Source of the DNA: Larimichthys crocea
Taxonomy: Eukaryota > Chordata > Actinopteri > Sciaenidae
DNA length: 64,000 nt
Reading direction: 5' to 3'
NCBI RefSeq assembly: GCF_000972845.2
Contig: NC_040017.1
Coordinates: forward strand, 21,772,742 to 21,836,741
Under the pieces are notes generated by a model. The model was given only the letters and a program-made list of their open reading frames with translations, was not told the origin of the DNA and did not search any database. Positions 1 through 12,400 of the stretch are shown one piece after another; position 1 is the first letter of the stretch; the number at the start of each line of letters is the position of its first letter. Both the position numbers and the translations under genes were made by a program.

Positions 1-3000
1 ACCGAACGGTGGATGGAGCAGTATTGTCCATCCTGCTGACAGGCTTGCTGCCTGACGTCCGCTACACCGTCATGGTGGCTGCTGTCACCAGCCTGGGTGT
101 GGGCGCTCAAAGTCCGCCTGTCAGCCTGATTCTCAGTGAGTCATTCAAACTGTTAAAGCTACTACAGATAGAGAAATGTGGCAAGATGCACTCTCAGCGG
201 GTTCACCACAGGTGAAATGTTAATTGTGTTGTATTTACAACACAGGCACCGTCAAAACTTGTGGAACAGTGGACCAGAGAAGCTTACTGAAGGTCGACTG
301 TGTAGATTTAGGGAGATCTAAGGGCGGCATATGGCAGAAATGTAAATTTAATATACATAAGTACGTTTTTTTATAGTGTATAACCACCTGAAAATAAGAA
401 TCAATGTGTGATTACCTTAAAATGAGCTGATATCCTACATATGTAGTTCCTACATGCTTCGAAGGGGTGGGTGAGGCGAGGGGTATTCAGCTGCTTACAA
501 CCTGTTACTCACTGGTCCTTTTATTCTGTATTTTCCGTGCAGAAATTACCATTTATTTAGTATATATTGTATTTAGTATGAACTTTCAAAACAAAATGCC
601 ACATAAGCCTCATAGCCGGTTATCCGGATAAGCAGTACTCAAAGGAGGTGTGTTGCATTGGGTGTTTTCTTCTCCACTTTACCCTCTGCTGCAATTTTTC
701 AGAGGAATTACTTTGACATTTTGGGAAATGCACTTCCACTTCACATTCTTGTCGAGTGTTAGATGTGGAGATTGATACCACTCTGGTGTTTTTGTGGTGA
801 ATATGAAGCTGAGCTTAGCATACAGCCTCCACACTGTTGGAAACAGCCAGCCTGGCTCAGTCCAGATGTAACAAAAATCATCCTACAACACGATATATCT
901 TGTTTGTTTCATTTGTACAAAACCAAATAGTGCATTTGGTATTTTGATGATTTAAAGAGGGCCCAGTAAAACCATGTTATGTCATTTTTTACCCACAACA
1001 AACAACCTTTATAGAGATATTTAGGGGGCCTTTGTTATCTTTGCTCCGCTGGCTCCAGCTCCGTATTGAAGAGGTATGAGAGTGGTTTCAATCTTCTCAT
1101 CTGACTCCCAGCAAGAAAGCGAACAAGCGCATTTTCCAAAATGTCAAACTGTTTTCTTAAAACTGTTGCTAGGTTGTCATTGCGTAATCTAAATGCTCCA
1201 AGACGAGGAGGTCTAAAACTTTCCTGCTTCTCTTTCAGCCGCGATGGACAAGACCTCGACCCCTGTGAAGAAAGGCGGCAACCTCAGCATATCAGAGCAG
1301 ATCACAAGCGTCGTCCGGCAGCCGGCTTTCATCGCGGGACTAGGCGTGGCTGCGTGGTTGGTGCTGATGGGCTTCAGCGGCTGGCTGTACTGTCGACACC
1401 GCAGGAGGAAGCAGCTGGGACACTATACCACATCCTTCGCTTACACACCGGCGGGTAAGTGGGAGAAGCTCTGACTTGTCTATTATATCTAGTCTTTAGC
1501 ATCATGACAGGTATTCAAAGTATATGGAAAATATCGCAGATATCACATTGTAGAGCTGAATTTCTCACATTTTCAGCAGCTTTCATCAAGATCTTTTGAT
1601 GTCAAGAAGATTGCTCCTTAAAAGAACTGAACTGAAAGAAGCAGAAGTTCGAATAACGTGATTTTCAGGCACCTTCAGATGTACAAAGTCACATTTTATT
1701 CATTATATACTGAATATCATGTTTCTGAAAATGAGCTCGAGTTGTTTTACAGCAAAGCATCCGATTTTGTTTTCAGTAAGTGACAGTGACAAAGTTTTTA
1801 ATAGAGCGCTGAGGATATCTGGGCAGTGATGAATGTTTTCAATTTTGGTTTTTATTTTGCAAAGCGATGCATGTACTTTCACTGCGTATGCAGCTAATTA
1901 AAATGTATTTATCCCCACTGGGCACCTTTCATGGCAGTAATAAAGCAAAGCGCCGAACGCACGCTGAAGCATATGTAAACAGTCGACCACTACAGGCGGT
2001 TTATTTTAGAATATACCCTTCGGCGCATGAGCACATGAACGCATCAGTTGTTTTCTGACTTTGAGGGATATTTATCTAGGTTAATATAAATACTCAATGG
2101 AGCCCAAAGCTTTAAGAAAAACACATTTTGTGTCTCTATAAATATTTAATATTACTACTAGATTATATTTTCTTCACATTTTAGTATTGATTCTGTTATC
2201 GACTTGTTCATTTGGATGCTGTAGACTCAGTAGAAGAGACCGGTTCATCAATTCATCAAATTACATCCACATCTGCTGTGTGCCCCCATGTTTGCAATGA
2301 GGCATGAATTAGCTCAAAATATATATATTTATTTTTCCAGTGAATGTTTTGAAACAATTTAATATTTTTCTGCTGTAAAATAAGATTTATAACTCTTCTT
2401 TCAGTTGGCTTCGCTCACAGTGAAGGGTCTGGAATCATCAATGGAGGGTAAACTGAATATTTGATTCAGATTCAGCTGTTTATTTTATGTGAAAAACAAT
2501 GTAGTATTAATATAATCTCACCTCCTCTTTACAGGCCTAGCTTGTTAGGGTCAAACATGGGTAACTACCCCTGGCTTGCCGACTCTTGGCCCACTCCAAA
2601 CCTCACTCATAACAGCAAAGACTCTGTCAACTTCTGCTCTGGCAAACTGGACTCAGACAGATATTATAACAGTAAGAGCTCTCTCGTTTTGAATGTTAAG
2701 GTGAAATTACTCATTTTAAAAATGCTGAAAAAGACAACTGCCCTTGGTATTGTAACAAAGTCGTTTGCTGTTCAGCAGTTGGCATCATCAACTACCCGAA
2801 CCAGACGGAGAAACGCAGCACGGCGTCCAATGACAGTCCCATCTACAGCACCATCAACACAGCTGCTGAGGATGACCTGCTGGCATACTACGACACCTAC
2901 TCCAGTACATCCTACAACCAGGGTCCAGACCCGTACAGCAGCAACCCAGTACTGTCAAACAGTGGCCTTGTGGGACTGGAGCAGGACCTGGACCAGTGGA

Positions 3001-3364
3001 CCATCCAGTCTGGTCAGTCTGGGTCTGAATACGCAAAGCTCCAGTATACCAGGAAAAGTAGCGGTGAGTTTTCTACCTTTATAATCTGTTTGAATTTCAT
3101 AAAACAGGAAAAAAAAGACTTCTCACCTGATACAATGTGAGTGTGTAATTATATCACAGCAACTTCACAAAGGAAAAAAAGAAACTGTGTTTACTTTTTT
3201 ATCTTCTTATTTTTTTTATTTCAACTTTGTATCACTTCATCTGCGACTATGTAACATAGCATGAAGCATGAGTGCTGTTGCCATGGTTACCTGCAGTTTA
3301 ATATACCTTGTACAAGAATGTCGTTTTTTTTTTTTTCTGTTGACTGAAACCATGTTTGATGCAC

Positions 3365-3402
<38 letters not shown>

Positions 3403-4209
3403 TATTATGGACGTGGTGTGAGATCAAATGCCACTACACAAAGAATAAACAAGCAAATGTATTATTTTAGATTTAAATAATATAATATACACTTCACACC
3501 AGACACCTGAATCGCAAAATGTGTGGAAATGCCAGAAAGCAACATCTAATATCTGAATAATGCAGGTGGAAATGATGACATATTAATGACCGAAACATGA
3601 ATAAATAAATAAAGCACATAGATTTAGCATGACACACTGTATGGTGTTGTGTATATTTGGAAATACTGTATATTAGATTAAATGATTAGTATGATTATGA
3701 AATATTTGCATTGTATTGAGTTGAATTTTTATTTAATTTTACAGTGATATAGAGTCTTATGTACAAAATAATGAGCATTTAAAAACTATTAAGAATTAGT
3801 TTGAATCCAGATTAAATGAAATATTTTCATTTGTAAATGTTACTTTTTTTGCGTGGTTATTCTTAGATGTTTATTATAGTTTTACGTGATTTAAAATCAT
3901 TGCATAATCCAAAAAACAAAAAACCTCTCAGTCTGCCTCAACAAACCATCTTTGGTTCGTCTTATCACTGTTCCAACAATCACCAGCTTTGGTTTGGTCG
4001 ATATAAATCCTCAATTCACAGAGTGAAGCGGTGAAAATACCGTAGCTATAGCGTTGTTTTTGAACAGTTTTCTGACAGTTATGAACGTTTATCTTCACTC
4101 AGATTACTGTGGATGCTTCGTGAGATGCTCATCTTTCCATTGTTCCATGTTTTTCTCATGTACAAAAGTGCCTTTTTATTGAATGTTGCTATTATTCACA
4201 CACACTCAC

Positions 4210-4292
<83 letters not shown>

Positions 4293-7200
4293 AATGAATG
4301 CCAAGTACTCTTTCAGACTCACATGCAATAATTCTCAGGAACCTTTCGGTGCTCTTGAAGATGAAAAAAACTGTTCAACAAAAAGAAACGTCCTTTAGAT
4401 ACTCATAGGCAGAGAGAGGAGAAAGGAGTGTTCTCCTTTAGTATGAGCCTGTATTCAGCCGAACATTAAAACACACTCATTACACCGTGTACCCTGTTTG
4501 ACATTTGGTGCTTTGTCTCCATAGACAAACTGATGAAGCAGAGGACCAACGGGTCCTCGTCCAAGTCAGCTCCTCTCACCTGGGTGGATGTTTTGTCGCT
4601 GCCTCTTCCTGCCAACAAAGACAGAGGTCACGCAAGGACAGACAAACAAGAGGGGCAACACAGGTGAGACGTCTAAAACATGAAATATATTCTTGTTTCG
4701 TCCATTAAGAACAAAATCGTGCTGTCTTAATATTCACCCAGTCAGCCTCTGTCTTCACCTACGTGACAGAGAGTGTTAAGGCAGATGAAAATCAAACCTG
4801 CCTCGTAACTCTGCCAAGGCTGTCAAACAAAACTTGACTGAAGTTTGAAGTCTGGGGAGTTTTTGAATTAGTGACAGTTTTGTCTGCAGGCGGCGAGTAG
4901 ATTGCGCTTCTGGGTTACGGAGGGGGGGGCGTCTTCTCTAACTAGTTCTGACAGATTAGATTGCGGACATAACGGGGTGGGGTCGGAGGGCTGTTCTGAC
5001 TGTGCCGTGTCTTTTGTAATGACATTAGCCGCCATCTGACAGTCTGGATTAGTGCTTTCCATTTTCAATGACAAGTCCATCATTAAATTAGCCCCGACAG
5101 CGCTGAAGTGACAGCAGAAATCAGGGAGGTGGTTCATGGTCCTTCTAAATCCATCTTGATTTTTCATACGAACTAGATTATTTTTAAGAATTCTTTCTTT
5201 ACCTCGAAATATTTGTTCCTATATTTAATATCTTTAGCCGCGTTAGCCGTCTGCGACTATAGATGTTGGTTTGTCTGTCTTCTTCAGTCCAGACTGAAAT
5301 ATCAGATGGATTGCAATTAAATTGACTTGTGTGAGCCCTTGACTTTTCCTCTAGGTTGACATTTGTGGGGGGTTTTGTGAAACGTCTCAACAACTATTGG
5401 ACGGAAGATTTTGTGCAGACATTCATGCACCCGTAAGAATGATTTGCAGTAACTTTGGTGACCCATTAAAAAGTAATTTCCTCATAATTCAGCAGTCCCT
5501 TTGAGTTTAGAGCCAAGTGTAAGATGTGGTATATATATAAGTAGGTTTCACGTGTTGAGGCACACACTCATGCTGCCGATACTCCATCTTCTAGCTCTGA
5601 GGAAGACGATGAAGACTGGTGTCCTCCGCTACCGGCCAGAACTTACCTGATGGATGCTTCCAGGGAGGAGCTCTCCAGCCCGCCCTCCAAATCTGATGAG
5701 CTGTCCTACACAGCAAGTCTGAAGTCCTCCCCCCAGCGAGAGACGCACAAGCCCAGCGAGAGTCCGCGGCTGCAGCACTTTGACCTCTTGGCCCGTCACC
5801 AGTCGAGCTCCCAGGTCTCCCAGTCCAACCCGGATCTGTTTATCAACACCAAGATCCGGGATGCTGGTGAGGCGTACCACACCCGCCAATGGGCAGAAGA
5901 TTTCAAGGAGGAAAGCCTCGGCAAAGGTCAGTTTGAATTCAGTTTAACGTCTCACATCCTTAGAAGTGAAGTCATGTATAATTTAGTTTATGTTGTTACC
6001 TAACAGAAATGGAAATCATGTCGCATCTACCCAAAGAGCGGCTGAGTGTTCTGTAGTTTCCTCTAAGTTTCATGAGGATGACATCAGTGTGCTGTCTTGT
6101 CAGGACAATCTCCGACTATCTCCCCTGTCGGCGAGTCGAGCCCACCAGCTCAGGCGCACAGATCCAGGAGTAAGAAGAGGACACCCAAGGATGGACAGCT
6201 CAGACGAGAGCTACACAACCAAGCAGGTATGACTCACATCTAATTTTAACAATGCAGCTTCACAGAGCTGCCAGCATCGTGTAGACTTCTTAAATATTTA
6301 AGAATTTAGCCTGCATTACCTCTAGTCCTTTTATACTTATATATTTATATTATCATCCAAGTCATGGTGTTGACTTTCTGGTAAGTTTGATATCTTGGGA
6401 ACTGCACTTATTTGCTTTCCACTAGTTGTCTGGTAATTAGTATTTTGTAATTTTGTATCAGTAATACGGATTTTGTCACAATAACTCCTGTGTATGGATT
6501 TTTAAAAAACAAAGATATGACATGTTAAAGGTGTTGGTAGGTGGATTTTGTAACTTTTGGACAGAGCAGTGACCACTCGCTTTCACTTTGAAAGACATGA
6601 AAGTTTATTAATCACCGTTGATTGATCATATGCAGAACTTCCCCCTCCACCAGCCCCTCCCCCTACAGATGACTCCCTCCAGCTCTTGGCTGACGGTCTG
6701 AGTCGCCGCCGAGCACACGGCGAAAGAGAAGAGGGGAGCGACTCGCCTACTCTTCAGAGGAGGGGAGAACATTTCTCACCCCACAGGAGAGGACCTACAA
6801 AGTGGTCATCACAGGGTATGTGCCATATGTGCAATCCGTTCCAGCTGCCATTTTCTTGCAGCAACAGCTGGATCCCAGATAGATTTGTATTAATATTATT
6901 GTGATGATTCATACAAATCCCTTTAAGCTTTCAGTGTATGCTCACTTATTATCTCCCGCTAGTAGCTTTGCTTTTAGTAGCAGGGGGTCTATTTTCAGCT
7001 CCATCGCTCAGGATTTAACCTATATAAATACAGCTGTAACTTTGAGTGATTTGTTTGTCATCTGCAGATGAGAATGTAATCCCATATGGACAGTCCAGCT
7101 TCCTGCCCAAGGTCCAGATGTCAGGCTACGGGTCCCTGGGTGGAGGAGTCTTATCACAATCCTCCACCAGCGGCCGGAGGAGAGATGAGGTATGTCTAGA

Positions 7201-8791
7201 CTTACAGTAAGGAACTGCTGAACGGACTTTGTGTCTGCATAGTGCAGGTCACAGTCAGTTCAGAAGTAAAAACAAGAGCTGCTTGTCCTGGAGACAGAGG
7301 ATGGCAGAAGTTTCCTGCAGACAAAAACTCAACAAAAGTTTCCATTTGTCTCTAAGCTGAATCTCCTGATACAAAATGGAGAGTTGATCATTTTAAGGCG
7401 CTATTTAAAAACTGCCCCCAGTGTTGTCCTGTGTGTAAATGTGCTTTAGAAATGTGTGTGTGGTTTAATAAATACAGATGAACTAAATCATTAAACTGAA
7501 GCTCAAAATGTGTTCTTTGAAAACAAACTCTAACATCATCTCATTGGAAACACATCTGCGCTCAGCAGCTAGAATATTAATGTCCAATAAAAAGATGTTT
7601 TCTCACGTCATGCGTGTAGGAAAGATAGAAGGAGGATAGCTTTGGATCGATAACATTCAGAGTTTTGATTCAAGGGTAGCTGACAAGCTCTGTGATCTCT
7701 CTGAACCTCAGACCGATGCACACGTCAGTGTCCGACGGCCATTAGTCTGGATTATGCACAGCATTGCAATTGACAGTTTACCAACTGAGGCATAAAAAGA
7801 AGAGTCGAAGCACATCATTAGAAACATTTTTAAAGAAAATGGTGTTTTTATTTCTGGTGCTAAATGTGTCTCATTACAGTGTTTAAGGTTTATTGTATGA
7901 GCTAGTTTCTGATTTTAAAAAAAGAGTTCTTTCATCCTCCTGGATAAGTTATTTTTGGACATATGCTCAATATGTTGGGCAGCACGGTGGTGCTCGCCTC
8001 AATGTCAGCAGGGATATGCTCCAGCCCCACTGTGACCCTGGTGAGGACAAAAGGGTACAGATAATGGATGGATGGATGCTCAACATGTTCAGTATCACTT
8101 GTAAAGCTTGTTTTGAAATCATAGTTTGGCTTGAGTTAATATAGGAAACTTTACCCCATATATTATGTGTGTATAATATAGCTAATTCAGCTTTCCTCTA
8201 TATATTTCTTATTTACGAGTAATTTATCATCCACCTTGTGTATACGAGCTGTTGTGGGATCATTTAATTTAGAATATTCTCACATTTAGAAAATAGAATC
8301 ATTATCGCAGCTGCACAACAAAGCAGACTTACTTGTCTACTATATATTAGAGCCTGACCAACAGTTATGTGTATCAGTTTCCACATTCTGCGCTGTGTAT
8401 GTAAGTGGACCATTATTTAGGTCAAGTCTCTATCCAAATGTATCACAACTAAATTTCCATCCACTCCTGTTATGCAAATATTGGAGTTTGGTGCAGAGAG
8501 ATAAACAGTTGGTGTCCATAATTCCCCAGTTGGGAGCAATTAAACCACTGCAGAAGAAGAGGACGCAGCGTGATGATATAATTAAAACAGTGTCAGTCAA
8601 ACCTAAAAAGAACCAGATAGACATTTGTTAAACTGCTCTTTGTGAATTTAAATGTAAAATGTCGATATTGTGATCTAAATATATTCAGGCTGTACACTTT
8701 TTACATGTTTCTGTATGTAACCTGTATTTATATGATCCGCTCACCGTCACGTCGCTCTCTGTGGTCTGTTTCCTTTCAGAACCTCATGTAG
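1..8791 (+). CDS. robo3: Roundabout homolog 3 (Robo3), 3' portion, partial
   Basis: Axon-guidance receptor of the Slit/Robo family, acting at the growth-cone membrane in midline crossing. Coding segments read from splice sites: 1-135 (5' end outside the window), 1239-1454, 2405-2447, 2535-2671, 2776 (or 2779)-3063, 4525-4663, 5595-5926, 6104-6226, 6636-6815, 7068-7189, 8780-8791; every junction keeps frame. The first segment is the end of a fibronectin-III domain. Segment two holds the conserved QPAFIAG stretch and the transmembrane helix followed by YCRHRRRKQLGHYTTSFAYT, which resembles ROBO3 more than ROBO1/2. Cytoplasmic motifs follow: a CC0-like SPIYSTI, a tyrosine site SEYAKLQY, a CC2-region EDWCPPLPARTYL, and the proline-rich CC3 motif ELPPPPAPPP in the exon at 6636. 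The last exon codes only Asn-Leu-Met-stop. The family is certain; assignment to robo3 rather than another Robo rests on the membrane and juxtamembrane sequence. The introns carry microsatellites and repeat fragments listed separately. Confidence 0.93.
704..1010 (+). repeat. Teleost 'attttgggaaat' dispersed repeat, copy 1
   Basis: It begins with 'cattttgggaaatgcac' and contains 'gagattgataccactct', 'gaagctgagcttagcata' and 'cagccagcctggctcagtcc', the order seen in a very common teleost interspersed repeat. Related copies lie near 25795, 37622 and 42766. The class is not certain from sequence alone. Confidence 0.6.
3367..3401. repeat. (CA)n microsatellite
   Basis: Uninterrupted CA dinucleotide run in a robo3 intron. 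Confidence 0.97.
4208..4292. repeat. (TG)n-(TA)n compound microsatellite
   Basis: TG repeats with a small GCGTGCG interruption that pass directly into TA repeats. It lies in the robo3 intron before the exon at 4525. Confidence 0.96.
5380..5480 (-). repeat. Fragment of teleost dispersed repeat ('caacaactattggacgga')
   Basis: Contains 'gtctcaacaactattggacg' and 'cagacattcatgca', the reverse complement of a widespread fish repeat also seen at 40388-40500. It lies in a robo3 intron. Confidence 0.45.
7977..8080 (+). repeat. Teleost dispersed repeat fragment ending in GGAT units
   Basis: Contains 'ggcagcacggtggtgctcgc', 'atgctccagccccactgtga' and 'acagataatggatggatgga'. These are the ends of a familiar fish repeat with its centre deleted. 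It lies in the last robo3 intron. Confidence 0.65.
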
Positions 8792-9291
8792 ACAGACGCC
8801 GCTTACATGACACGACATCCTCTTTTTTCCTCCATGAGTTCCTGTCTTTGCGAGCCATCAATCTGTTGCCATGGTACCCGATGAAAAGCTGAAGACTAAA
8901 GGGAAAGCGTCAAGGCTAGCCATCTGCCTTTTCACAAACAATTTTTATTTGATCTTAATGATTTTAATCTTTTATTTTTTGTGATTTTTGCTTCACCTTT
9001 CCTCCGTGTATATAGACATATTTGCAATTTTTCTAAAGATGTGATCAGATATATTACTAAAAAAAAAAATGGATCTGAGGTTTAAAAAAAAAAAATACTG
9101 TATTTTTAGGAAGTAAATGTAACTATGACATTATTGTACAGCAGATTAATGAATGTATCTTCTGTTTCCTCATGACCGTGAAACCATGAAACCACGATGA
9201 TGCGTGTTTGACGAAAGACTGGAGACGACATGAAGCAGAAAATGTGTTAATAATAAACCATCATATGTGGGTGTGTGTGAGTGAGCATGTG

Positions 9292-9341
<50 letters not shown>

Positions 9342-9480
9342 AGTGCATGTGTGTAGTGTTTGTGTGTCTTACTGTCTTTATCTCATCTCAGTGTGACTGT
9401 GTGCTGTGGTATCCCTGTAGATCACCAGTGTGTTAGTAAGATTTTTAAACTGACCAATAAAACATTTATTACAAAAAAAT
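8792..9480 (+). other. robo3: robo3 3' UTR with poly(A) signal
   Basis: Non-coding sequence after the robo3 stop. It contains A-rich tracts, a GT microsatellite (about 9267-9340) and a canonical AATAAA at 9456-9461 followed by an A-rich run. The cleavage site is inferred to lie about 20 bases further on. Confidence 0.6.
9267..9340. repeat. (GT)n microsatellite
   Basis: GT dinucleotide run with a few interruptions in the robo3 3' UTR. The apparent open frame across it is an artefact of the repeat. Confidence 0.95.
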
Positions 9481-12400
9481 GCTTCTGCATGAATTTCCCT
9501 GAATAAAGAAGAAGGAAAGTGTTTTCAAACATGCTGGGGATTTGATCCAGGCTGAAATATCTCAAAAACTAGTGGATGGACTACCATGAAATGTGGCGCA
9601 TTTGAGCCTCCTGGTGATTTTTCATCTACTGCAATCATCAGGTCAAAAATATTGGCCAAGAAATGAGAGGAGAAAAGAAAATGATGCATATATACAGGCA
9701 TATATATTTAATTTCTTCCATATTATGTAAATAAAGACCCCTAAATGAACCTTTAATATTGTATTACATATTTTATATATTATATATGTTGCCTCCAGCA
9801 CCCTGAGACTAAGTTTGTTAAACTGAATGACACCTGCAGTATAATCAGTTAATCAAATGATTTAATTACAGCGAAAACAGTCCATCCAAGGTCAAAAATA
9901 TTAAATAAAATCTAATTTATCAAGTGACACATAATGAGAGTGTGAAGGCTTCATGCAAGACCAAACTGATTAAGTCAAAAGCACAAATAATTAGTAATTT
10001 GCAAACACATAATATGATTTTTTTTTTTACCATTCCCAGGTTTAAATACCTGCAAAGCATTCCTGATGTTACATGGTAAACATGTCACTGTGAGGGCGTT
10101 AGCATGCTGATGTTAGTGTTTATTTAGTACAAAGCACAGCTCTGCTTAAAGCCCAGTTTAAATGGACCCTCACAAGGTCAAAGTAAAAGGTCCATAGTGC
10201 ACTAGATAAAGATAAGTAAACACATAGCAACCCAAATGCAACTTTAAAAGACAGTGGAAACAGAAATCAACTATCTATATCCACTTACAAACTTGAGCAC
10301 CAGTGGCTTCACAGTCTGGATGTAAACCTGACTGAGCTCAGCTCAGGATTGGTCAGTGTCATTCTGTTTTGTAAAATGGAAAACCTGCACACGCATCCGT
10401 ACATAAAATTTCATATTGATGCAGAGGTCGGCACACTGACAACACAAAAAAAGATCTGAATGGCACTACACCATCCTGGAGGTTTAAGTAGCATTTTCAC
10501 ACCATTATCGGCCACATTGAGGCTCTGCTCTGTTATTTTTACTGTAGAAACACCACAGGTGGGCAGCAGTATATAACGGGATACAGAAAGCTCTAAACAA
10601 TGTCACCTTCACAGTCTCTGCACACATGCCAAACTTACCTGCAACCATTTTAGCTTGAGCATACAGTTTACGGCACTGTACGTGAATGTCTTTATCATCT
10701 GATAGATTATTTATGATTTAACGGTCGAGATATTTAATGAAGCATAAAGTGTATAATATTATATTGCATTATATGTGATGTCAAACTCTAAAACTTTTGT
10801 AGGCCAGCTCTAGATGGACAGAACATTACTACATCATCTGCATACATGCACATTAGAAAGACTCTTATGTAGTTAATAGATGTGTTTTTGAGTTGCGTTT
10901 CATTTGTTCTATGAAATACCTTGAAATAATTTCAGTACCATTTGAGCAAGGATCTTTCTTTATGAAACTTGATATGTGTGTTGGATAATTCAGATGCCTT
11001 TCTACGACAGAGAGAAAAAAAAAACCTCAAATCAAACAGCCAAATGTCCCTGAGGTCTGAATGAACTTTGTTACATCACATTCCTCCCAGTAAAATGACT
11101 TTGACTCTTAGCTCGATAGATAAGACTCAAGATTTTAAGAAGATATGATGCCTTCAGATTGCAGTATTGTGAGAAGGCGTGTTTGTGAATGTGGCTTAAT
11201 GAGAGAACCTTCATCTCACTGCATGACTCCTGAAATGTGTCAGCGAAGGGCTTTCAAAAGACGTTCTCCATTTCTTCATCTGCCTCTTGTGTTTGTATCT
11301 TTTTGGTTGAAGTACACAGTGTTTTGTTAGGAAAGCTGTTGGGTGATGCAGAAAGTGGGTTGGACTCTGCTGCCTTTTGCAAATACACACTGGGTCCCAC
11401 TAGGCTCGGAGGATAATGGTAATCCGATGCAATTTGAAGGGGTTATGCAATTTAGAAGGGTTCTACAATTTTATGCTTTTAGGCCGGTGGCATGGATTAG
11501 GGTCTCTGTGGTTTACACTCCCCCTCCCTCACAGACAGCTCACCCAGCCACAGTCTGTTCACACGTGTCCACGAATGTACTGAACTGTCAACAGGAAGAT
11601 TTGTTTTTCTTATTTCAGTCATTGACATTAGTGCAAAGATTCCCTCAGACATGTTTTATGACATGAACTCACTCTGATATGGTTTTCCTACCAGAAAAAG
11701 ATTGTTACCAAGTTAAAAAAAAATACTAAAATTACATTTACTACTTCCTCTTTGTTGGAAAATCCAGAAATAATGAATATGCAAATATTCTCATTTACTT
11801 CTTGTCACGTGATCTTGCATATTAGACCAAAAAAGATGCCTGAAAAAAGGACAAAGAACAAAACCAGCCCAAAAGCCTAAAGGCAAAAAACCAAGAGCAA
11901 CAGTGAGTCATCTTGAGATGACACAGCCTATAAAGGCTGGAAGCAGGTGACATCGATCAACCGATGAGGCGGGACGGGACAAACCAGCAGCAAGACCTGA
12001 AAGAAAAACAGAGGCAGGCCAGCACAACACATGGTAGTCACACTTACAAGTAAATAAATGAATAAATTACACTAATATGAGCAGAAAGGTACAGGAACAA
12101 AGATTGTTGGATAAAAGATTAGTAGTACGAACACAAACCTGACCAAAGGATCACAACAAATGATTAGCTGGAGCCCCAGAGGCAGCAGTACTCTGCTAAA
12201 GTGTCCTCAAACAAGATGTTGTGTCCCTGCTGGCTCTGCGGGCGTTCATCTGTACCTGACCCCGAATGTATGAAGCCATCAGGAGCTGCTGGTGTCATTA
12301 TCATTATGTCCAAAGTGAGTGAGGTGAGGCATGTTAGTTGTAAATCTCCTTTGACAATGACACAATTAAAAGTGACTTATGTGAGACATAAAAAGGCATA

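Noticed and set aside
4868..5393. Minus-strand open frames of 64-99 codons in a robo3 intron
   Set aside because: No domain, no splice signals consistent with a gene, and part overlaps a dispersed repeat.
9208..9396. 62-codon open frame
   Set aside because: It is mostly GT microsatellite within the robo3 3' UTR.
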